From: Paraburkholderia sp. C35
Lineage (GTDB): Bacteria; Pseudomonadota; Gammaproteobacteria; Burkholderiales; Burkholderiaceae
NCBI RefSeq assembly: GCF_003121405.1
Contig: NZ_QBUY01000004.1
Coordinates: forward strand, 62,001 to 126,000
DNA length: 64,000 bases
Direction: 5' to 3'
The notes beneath the pieces are model-generated. The model worked only from the letters and a program-made list of their open reading frames with translations, ran no database searches and was not told where the DNA came from. Positions 57,668 to 64,000 of this stretch are shown here, piece by piece. Position numbers and translations under genes: made by a program. Position 1 is the first letter of the stretch. Every line of letters starts with the position of its first letter.

Positions 57668-59185
57668 TCAGACCCCGCCCGTCACGCGTATCACTTCTTC
57701 CAGCGACGTCATGCCAGACGCGAGCCAGCGGTCGCCGTCCTCGCGCAAGGTGCGCATGCCTTGCTGACGGCCGGCTTCGGCGATTTCAGCATCGGCGGCG
57801 TTGCGGTGGATCAGCGCGCGAATCGGTTCGTCGACATTGAGCAGTTCATACACGCCGCGTCGTCCCGCATAGCCCGAATGCCCGCACTTGTCGCAACCGA
57901 CGGGATGCCACACCTTGCGGCCGCCTTCCTCTTCGCGCTCTTCCTTGCAAACGGGACACAGACGGCGCACGAGGCGCTGCGCCAGCACGCCGAGCAGCGA
58001 TGACGCCAGCAGATACGGTTCGACGCCCATATCCGTCAGACGCGTCACGGCGGAAGCGGCGTCGTTGGTGTGCAGCGTGGCGAGCACGAGGTGGCCCGTC
58101 AGCGACGCCTGCACGGCAATCTGCGCCGTTTCCAGATCGCGGATTTCACCGATCATGATGATGTCGGGATCCTGCCGCAGAATGGAGCGCAGCGCGCGGG
58201 CGAAGGTCATGCCGATCCGCTCGTTGACCTGCGTCTGCCCGATGCCCGACAGATCGTATTCGATCGGGTCTTCGACGGTCATGATGTTCGTCGTGGCCGT
58301 TTCGAGCCGCGACATCGACGCATACAGCGTGGTCGTCTTGCCCGAACCCGTTGGGCCCGTGACGAGCACGATGCCGTGCGGACGCGAGATCAGTTTGTCG
58401 AACTGGCCGAGCGTGTCGGATGCCATGCCGAGCGCTTCGAGATTCAGGCGCTGTGCATCCTTTTCGAGCAGACGCAACACGGCACGTTCGCCGTGACCTG
58501 TCGGCAAGGTCGAGACGCGCACGTCGACGGGTCTTCCGCCGACACGCAGCGTAATGCGGCCGTCCTGCGGCAAACGCTTCTCGGCAATATCGAGCTGCGC
58601 CATGATCTTGATCCGCGAGATCAGCGCGCCGTGCAGCGCTTTCTTCGGCCGCACGACATCGCGCAGCGTGCCATCGACACGGAAACGCACCACCGATGCA
58701 TTCTCGAACGGCTCGATATGAATATCCGATGCCTGTTCGCGCGCCGCTTGCGTAAGCAGCGCGTTGATCATACGGATGATCGGCGCGTCGTCTTCCGATT
58801 CCAGCAGGTCTTCCACTTCGGGAATGTCCTGCATCAGACGCGACAGATCGACTTCGCCTTCCACTTCGCCGACCACTTGCGCCGCGCTGCCGTCCTGGCG
58901 CGAATACGCCTGGTTGATCGCGTTCGAAAGCTCAGTCGCATCGAGCCGAACCACCGATACCGCGCCGAAATTGCGCGCGACTTCCGCGAGGGCAGCCTGC
59001 GTCGTGCGATCGCTGATCCAGACTTCGACGGAATCGGCATGCTGATGCGCGACGAGGATCTGGCCGCTCTTCGCAAAGCCATACGGCACGAGCCGTGCGG
59101 CGAGCGCGGAGGGCGGCTCGCGATGCGCAACGCCCGTCGCCGCTGCATCGAGCGGCGCACTGCCGGGCGCGTGGGGCGTGCTCAC
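57668..59185 (-). CDS. gspE: Type II secretion ATPase E
   Basis: Protein of 505 residues from GTG 59185, overlapping the gspD stop as GTGA. An N-terminal GspL-binding domain is followed by the ATPase core: GPTGSGKTTTLYASM, the Asp box and EIRDLETAQIAVQASLTGHLVLATLHTND. A four-cysteine zinc site, CPVCKE ... CDKCG, lies in the C-terminal part. It powers pseudopilus assembly. Confidence 0.96.
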   Translation of the reverse strand: MSTPHAPGSAPLDAAATGVAHREPPSALAARLVPYGFAKSGQILVAHQHADSVEVWISDRTTQAALAEVARNFGAVSVVRLDATELSNAINQAYSRQDGSAAQVVGEVEGEVDLSRLMQDIPEVEDLLESEDDAPIIRMINALLTQAAREQASDIHIEPFENASVVRFRVDGTLRDVVRPKKALHGALISRIKIMAQLDIAEKRLPQDGRITLRVGGRPVDVRVSTLPTGHGERAVLRLLEKDAQRLNLEALGMASDTLGQFDKLISRPHGIVLVTGPTGSGKTTTLYASMSRLETATTNIMTVEDPIEYDLSGIGQTQVNERIGMTFARALRSILRQDPDIIMIGEIRDLETAQIAVQASLTGHLVLATLHTNDAASAVTRLTDMGVEPYLLASSLLGVLAQRLVRRLCPVCKEEREEEGGRKVWHPVGCDKCGHSGYAGRRGVYELLNVDEPIRALIHRNAADAEIAEAGRQQGMRTLREDGDRWLASGMTSLEEVIRVTGGV

Positions 59186-61497
59186 GGCTGGACTCCCGTG
59201 GTGCCCGTGCCGGGTTGCGCGGGAACCACCGTCTGCGGTTGAACTTGCGGCTGAGGCTGCACCTGTGGCTGCTGCGGCACACCCATAATCTGTTGACGCC
59301 GCATGTTGTCGAGATCGAACAGGTTCAACGCCGATCCGCCCTGGCTCGGGCCGGCCGGCATCGGCGGCACGACCGGGTCGTCCTTGTCCTTGATCAGGTT
59401 GTTATCGGACTTGTACGCACCCGTCACGCCCTGAATATAGTCGTAGCGGTTCGCCGTCACCGCTTGCGCCGTCTCACGGTCATTGATGATCACGGGGCGA
59501 AGGAACACCAGCAGATTGGTCTTTGAGCGAATCTTGCTTTCCGAGCGGAACAACTGGCCGATCCACGGGATGTCGCCGAGCAGCGGCACCTTGCTGTTGC
59601 TGGTCTGATAGTTGTCCTGCATCAGGCCGCCCAGCACGATGATCTCGCCGTTGTCGGCCAGCACCGTCGACTGGATCGAGCGCTTGGTGAACTCGGGGCC
59701 GGCAGGATTGCTCGTCACGTTGGTCGTACCCGGCACGATCGCTGAATCTTCCGTGTACAACTGCAGCTTCAGGATGCCGCCGTCGGTGATCTGCGGCTTG
59801 ATATGCAGCGTCAGACCGACGTCGATGCGATCGAACGTGTTGAATGCCGAGCTCGTCGTGCTGCTCGTGAGATTCGAATACGAGCCCGTCTGGATCGGCA
59901 CGTTCGTGCCGACGACGATCTTCGCTTCCTGGTTGTCCAGCGTGATGAGGTTAGGCGTAGACAACACGTTGGCGTCGTTGGACTGCGACAGTGCCTGCAG
60001 CAATGCGCCAAGTCCGCGCACGCCGAACACATTGCTCACGTAGCCGAGATTCAAGCCTTGCGAAAGGCCGGCCAGCGCACCTGCCGTACCGCCCGTGGCG
60101 GCCGCCGCCGTCAGATTGATGATGCTGTTGCCGGCGCTTCCGGCTGTCAGGTTGGTGCCCGCCAGCACGTTGCCATTGCCGATCTGCCACTGAATACCGA
60201 GGTTCGCGTTTGTGTTCGCGGTCAACTCGACGATCAGCGCTTCGATATAGACCTGCGGACGGCGTATGTCGAGTTGATCGATCACCGTGCGCAGGTTGCG
60301 ATAGACGGGATCGGACGCGGTGATGATCAGCGAGTTCGTCGCTGCATCGGCCTGGATCATGCCGCCCGGCTGATTGTCGTCGTTGTTGCCGCCTTCTTTC
60401 TCGCCCAGGAAGTCCGAGCCGTTGTTGCCCTGGCCGCCGTAACCGCCGCCTGTTCCGCCGCCAAGCGGATTGCTGCCTAACGACGAGGACGACGATCCGC
60501 CCAACGAACCCGAAGGCAGCGGCGGGCTGCCCGAAGAACCTGTCGATGTCGGCGAGTTGTTCTGGTTGAACGAGTTAGCAGCATTGCTGCCGCCCGACGA
60601 CCCCGAGTCATTGCCGCCGCCGCCCTTGCCGAGCATGCCGCGCAGCGTCTTCGCGAGACGCACGGCGTCGGCGTTGCGCAGTGCCACGACGTGCATGTTG
60701 CCGGGTTGGCCGGTTGCAGCATCGAGTTGCTTCGCGAGGTTTCTTGCAGCCGCCAGACGTCCGGCATTCGACGCACGCAGCAGCAGCGAATTGGTGCGCG
60801 GATCGGCCTGCACGGAAACCTTGAGCGTCGCGTCGGTATTGCCGATCGTGCCGGGGTCCAGCATCTTCGACATCTGTTGCGCGACGTCGATGGCGTTCGC
60901 GTTCTTCAGCGGCACGACCTGCACCTGCTGGCCCGCCGCCGTGTCGATACCCGCGATGATCTGCGCGATACGGCGCACGTTATCCGCGTAATCGGTCACG
61001 ACGATGGTGTTGTTACCCGGATAGGCCGCCACTGTATTGTTCGGCGAAATCAGCGGACGCAGCACAGGCAACAGGTTGTTGGCCGATTCGTTCCTCAGCT
61101 GGAAGACCTGCGTGACCACCTGATCGCCGCGCGCCGCCGGTGCGTTGCCGACATAGGTCGGCACGCCTTGCAGCTTCGCATCGGCTTCGGGCACCACCTT
61201 CAGGACACCATGATCCTGAACAAGTGAAAAGCCCTGCATTCTCAGCGCGGACTGCAGTGTCTTGAGCGCCTGATCTTCCGGAACGGGGTTCTCGGAGACG
61301 AGGTTCAATTGCCCTTTCACACGCGGATCGACGATGATCGTTTTACCCGTCGCCGCGCCAATGGCTCGCGCCACCTGATCGATGTCGGCGTTGACGAAAT
61401 TGAGCGTCACCTGGGCGTGGGCGATCTGCGTTGTGATCATGCCAGCGACCAGCAGCGCCGTCGCGACGCGACGCAATGCCATACGATTTCTTCTCAT
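59182..61497 (-). CDS. gspD: Type II secretion outer-membrane secretin D
   Basis: Protein of up to 771 residues; starts at ATG 61497 or 61482. The signal peptide is followed by the N0 domain (QVTLNFVNADIDQVARAIGAATGKTIIVDPRVKG), N1-N3 with a long Gly/Ser-rich insert around residues 305-375, and the secretin core (VYIEALIVELTANTNANLGIQW, VPIQTGSY, GGLMQDNYQTSNSKVPLLGDIPWIGQLFRS). The Gly-rich N3 insert is typical of Burkholderiales. It forms the outer gate. First gene of the gspD-E-F series. Confidence 0.96.
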   Translation of the reverse strand: MRRNRMALRRVATALLVAGMITTQIAHAQVTLNFVNADIDQVARAIGAATGKTIIVDPRVKGQLNLVSENPVPEDQALKTLQSALRMQGFSLVQDHGVLKVVPEADAKLQGVPTYVGNAPAARGDQVVTQVFQLRNESANNLLPVLRPLISPNNTVAAYPGNNTIVVTDYADNVRRIAQIIAGIDTAAGQQVQVVPLKNANAIDVAQQMSKMLDPGTIGNTDATLKVSVQADPRTNSLLLRASNAGRLAAARNLAKQLDAATGQPGNMHVVALRNADAVRLAKTLRGMLGKGGGGNDSGSSGGSNAANSFNQNNSPTSTGSSGSPPLPSGSLGGSSSSSLGSNPLGGGTGGGYGGQGNNGSDFLGEKEGGNNDDNQPGGMIQADAATNSLIITASDPVYRNLRTVIDQLDIRRPQVYIEALIVELTANTNANLGIQWQIGNGNVLAGTNLTAGSAGNSIINLTAAAATGGTAGALAGLSQGLNLGYVSNVFGVRGLGALLQALSQSNDANVLSTPNLITLDNQEAKIVVGTNVPIQTGSYSNLTSSTTSSAFNTFDRIDVGLTLHIKPQITDGGILKLQLYTEDSAIVPGTTNVTSNPAGPEFTKRSIQSTVLADNGEIIVLGGLMQDNYQTSNSKVPLLGDIPWIGQLFRSESKIRSKTNLLVFLRPVIINDRETAQAVTANRYDYIQGVTGAYKSDNNLIKDKDDPVVPPMPAGPSQGGSALNLFDLDNMRRQQIMGVPQQPQVQPQPQVQPQTVVPAQPGTGTTGVQP

Positions 61498-61995
61498 GGA
61501 TGTGATTTCGAAGCCGACGTTGTGATCCGCCGACGGTCATGCACAGTGGACGACCGGCCGACACCCAGCCGTCCTCGGTCTGACAGGCGCTCCATGGCAG
61601 CCAGTGCCAAGAATGCCTTTCCTCCCTGTAACCGAAAACAACGAACAGTAACAGCTTTTCATGTCGGAAATGTCACAAAACAGCGCGGTCCCGTGCGTTT
61701 CCTCTAACGATTGCTGTCCGACGCTCGTCGAATTGCGTATTCTGTTAAGTTCTTGAAAGTTCTGCGCCCTGAGCTCGCACGCATTGATTGACGTCTTTGG
61801 CCGCAAGTTACTGGCTTATGTCGGTTGGCCAACTTTGAGGCGTCATGTCCTGCCGGTATCATACGGGCGGATCGAGCTTCCGCGTATTGTCAAAATAGCG
61901 GGTTTTCCCGAGTGCAGGCCCACCCGAATTTGGGTTCCGGGTCTTCTTTACCGTTCCATTGCTTAGGAATCGAACATAGTTCGTCATCTTGACCG
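61498..61995. other. gspD - transglycosylase intergenic region
   Basis: About 500 bases without a credible gene. It presumably carries the divergent promoters of the gspD-E-F unit and the transglycosylase gene; a TTGAAAG/TCTGTTAAG-rich AT segment lies around 61735-61760. I cannot fix a promoter with confidence. Confidence 0.45.
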
Positions 61996-62439
61996 ATGAA
62001 TCCGATTGCCGTCACTGTCGCCGCTGGACTTGCCGCGCTGCTGAGCGCCGGGTCCGCACGCGCCGACTGCTTCGACGAGGCGGCTAATTATCAGAAGGTC
62101 AATCCCCTTATCCTGCGCGCCATTGCCTGGCAGGAATCGCATAACCGTCCCACCGCCGTGCACAAGAACGCCAACGGTTCGACCGATTACGGCGTCATGC
62201 AGATCAACTCCGTGCATCTGCCCGTGCTGGCGCAATACGGCATCTCGCAAGGCACGCTGATGGAACCGTGCAAGAACGTGTACATCGCCGCGTGGCATCT
62301 GCGCCAGAAGATGAATAAGTACGGCAACACATGGGCGGCCGTTGGTGCCTATCACTCGGAAACGCCGACGCTGCGCGACGAATATGCGCGTCAGATCGTT
62401 GCCATTCTCCGCAAGTGGAATCTGATGCCTGCGCGGTAA
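61996..62439 (+). CDS. Periplasmic lytic transglycosylase, SLT domain (IagB type)
   Basis: Protein of 147 residues. The signal peptide ends ARA-DC (cleavage after residue 23). The SLT fold has the catalytic Glu47 in AIAWQESHNRP, followed by DYGVMQINSVHLP and AWHLRQKMNKYGNTWAAVGAYHS. These small enzymes cut peptidoglycan to let secretion or conjugation machines pass the wall. Its position beside the secretin gene suggests a helper of type II secretion, which is inference. Confidence 0.9.
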   Translation: MNPIAVTVAAGLAALLSAGSARADCFDEAANYQKVNPLILRAIAWQESHNRPTAVHKNANGSTDYGVMQINSVHLPVLAQYGISQGTLMEPCKNVYIAAWHLRQKMNKYGNTWAAVGAYHSETPTLRDEYARQIVAILRKWNLMPAR

Positions 62440-62628
62440 TTGCCTGGTTTTGCCCGATAGTTGGGCAACGCAGTCGTTGAATCCACATCACTGCCGCGCC
62501 ACTGAGCGGCGTCTCCTTGCTCCAGTTGATGCACAATGCGGCTTCGTGCTGCTGCCGGTTCGCGCACGCGTTTATTCGAACGTCCGCCCGGCACATGCGT
62601 TTTTCACCTTCAAGTTTTCTGAACCGCG

Positions 62629-63909
62629 ATGAACCAGCCGCTTTTGCCCGTCACCGTGATCTCCGGTTTTGTGGGCGCTGGCAAGACCACGCTCGTCGAT
62701 CAGATTCTGTCGAACCGGCTAAGCCCGCGTATCGCTGTGATCGTCACCGATCTCAGTGCTGTGCGGCTCGATGTCGATAATGCGGCGCCCGCATCTTCAA
62801 CGGCTGCGCAGATCGATTTGCCGAATGGCTGTCTGTGCGTGCAGGCAGATGACGATCTGCTCGAACAGATCGCCGAACTGGCATCGGCTGGCCGCTTCGA
62901 TGCCATCGTCGTCGAGGCAGCCGCCACCGACGAACCGATTAACATCGCCGAATCGATCCTCGAAGACGAATCGCTTGCGACGCTGGTACGCGTCGATACC
63001 GCGCTCACCGTCATCGATGCGGCAGGCTTCCTGCGCGATTTCGCATCGACGGATTCCTTGTCCGAGCGCGACATCGCAGCCTATGAAGACGACGATCGCA
63101 ACGTCGTCGAAGTGCTGATCGAGCAGGTCGAGTTCTGCGATGTGTTCGTCATCAACAAGGCTGATCTTGTTTCCGCCGACGATCTTGTTCATCTGCAGAC
63201 GGTGCTCGCGGCGCTCAATCCGCGCGCGGCGCAAATCGTCAGCAGTTACGGCAACGCGCCCGTCGAGGAAGTGGTCGGCACGGCGCGTTTCGATTACGAC
63301 CTGACGTCGAACGCGGCTGGCTGGCTTGCGCTGCTGCACGACGCTTCGAGCCATGAGCATGCGGGCAGCGGGCAAGGCGTCGGCCATGTGGTGTATCGCG
63401 CGCGGCGGCCGTTTCATCCCGAGCGTCTATGGGCGCTGCTGCACGAAGAGTGGAAGGGCGTGTTGCGCGGCAAGGGCTTCTTCTGGCTGGCGACGCGCAA
63501 CGAGATCGGCGGTTCGTTGTCGCAGGCGGGAGGCGCATGCCGGCCAGCGCCCGCAGGCACATGGTGGGCCGCGCAGGATCGCAGCGAATGGCCCGAAGGC
63601 GATGAAGAACTGCTGGAAGAGATCGCTGCGGACTGGTACGGCGATGCCGACGACTTCACGATCGGTGATCGCCGGCAGGAGCTGGTGCTGATCGGTATCG
63701 GTCTCGATCCCGCGCATTGGCGCGCGAAGTTCAATGCATGTCTTCTGACCGACGATGAATATGCATCGGGTGCGCAAGGCTGGCTCGAACTGGCCGATCC
63801 GTTTCCTGCATGGGATCTCGAAGACGATGACCATAATCACGATCATGACCACGATCACGGCCATCATCATCATCACGACGATGACGGACATCATCATCAC
63901 CATCATTGA
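62629..63909 (+). CDS. Divergent CobW/COG0523 metal-chaperone GTPase
   Basis: Protein of 426 residues. Walker A GFVGAGKTT is at 13-21 and VINKAD is the guanine motif. The CobW C-terminal domain has FHPERLWALLHEEWKGVLRGKGFFWLATR. The tail is a run of His/Asp (HNHDHDHDHGHHHHH ...), a metal buffer typical of zinc chaperones. Two family motifs are altered. The C-x-C-C metal box is NGCLCV (Cys68, Cys70, Val71), and the D-x-S-E-V loop reads DLSAVRLD, lacking the Glu. It may bind a different metal or rely on its tail. Single gene. Confidence 0.88.
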   Translation: MNQPLLPVTVISGFVGAGKTTLVDQILSNRLSPRIAVIVTDLSAVRLDVDNAAPASSTAAQIDLPNGCLCVQADDDLLEQIAELASAGRFDAIVVEAAATDEPINIAESILEDESLATLVRVDTALTVIDAAGFLRDFASTDSLSERDIAAYEDDDRNVVEVLIEQVEFCDVFVINKADLVSADDLVHLQTVLAALNPRAAQIVSSYGNAPVEEVVGTARFDYDLTSNAAGWLALLHDASSHEHAGSGQGVGHVVYRARRPFHPERLWALLHEEWKGVLRGKGFFWLATRNEIGGSLSQAGGACRPAPAGTWWAAQDRSEWPEGDEELLEEIAADWYGDADDFTIGDRRQELVLIGIGLDPAHWRAKFNACLLTDDEYASGAQGWLELADPFPAWDLEDDDHNHDHDHDHGHHHHHDDDGHHHHHH

Positions 63910-63973
63910 ACATGATGGCTGCATGAGGCGAGTGACATACGGACTGACACTCGCCACAGAAAACGCAGACGAA

Positions 63974-63998
63974 AAAAAACCCGCCTATGGCGGGTGTC
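63974..63998 (-). terminator. Terminator of a minus-strand gene beyond the window
   Basis: On the minus strand ACCCGCC ATA GGCGGGT is followed by a run of eight Ts. It lies about 65 bases past the CobW-type stop and belongs to a convergent gene entering from the right. Confidence 0.75.
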
Positions 63999-64000
63999 AA

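Overview
The window looks like the origin region of the main chromosome of a Burkholderiales bacterium, most likely Paraburkholderia, Caballeronia or Burkholderia. The evidence is high GC with strong GC3 bias, the block gyrB-dnaN-dnaA / rpmH-rnpA-yidD-yidC-mnmE, and a Burkholderia-style type II secretion cluster in which gspC is turned against gspG-N. Species assignment is inference; no rRNA gene is present.

Region 1 (1 to about 20,450) is a lower-GC genomic island inserted at the 3' end of a tRNA-Ala(CGC) gene and driven by a P4-type tyrosine integrase (19075-20283). Its left end lies outside the window. The distal part carries plasmid/satellite replication-type genes: a winged-helix Replic_Relax-like protein, an SSB-like OB-fold protein, an SF3 primase-helicase and two AlpA/excisionase-like DNA-binding proteins. 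It also has a HAD protein, an XRE regulator, two parS-like palindromes, decayed frameshifted ORFs and a DUF4365 protein. The proximal part is a defence island. A Gabija-like pair (OLD-TOPRIM nuclease plus UvrD helicase, 9784-13421) is followed by an unusual restriction-modification cassette (14050-18286). In that cassette an M.PvuII-like methyltransferase with a ribbon-helix-helix-like N-terminus faces, tail to tail, a three-gene operon: an unknown protein, a McrB-like AAA+ motor and a PD-(D/E)XK nuclease.

Region 2 (20.4 to 36 kb) is the core origin region. It holds a TOTE-type primase-helicase, gyrB, dnaN, dnaA, a candidate oriC with DnaA boxes, rpmH, rnpA, yidD, yidC, an XRE regulator and mnmE. 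Directly after the SGI1-like attachment sequence at the mnmE 3' end is a full-length integrase whose catalytic residues appear to be lost, flanked by a 14-bp inverted repeat.

Region 3 (36 to 49.7 kb) is ordinary core or accessory-core DNA. It has two unlisted-length membrane miniproteins, a LysE exporter, a small secreted protein, yaeQ, a VOC protein, a strong candidate sRNA carrying two anti-Shine-Dalgarno motifs, the ada-alkA alkylation-repair operon, gshA, a lipoprotein, a MarR/EmrB-type efflux pair, a small membrane protein and a NodT-type outer-membrane efflux lipoprotein.

Region 4 (49.8 to 64 kb) is a complete type II secretion system (gspD-E-F, gspC in reverse, gspG-H-I-J-K-L-M-N), followed by a periplasmic lytic transglycosylase and a divergent CobW/COG0523 GTPase with a His-rich tail. 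The window ends in a terminator belonging to a gene on the other strand.
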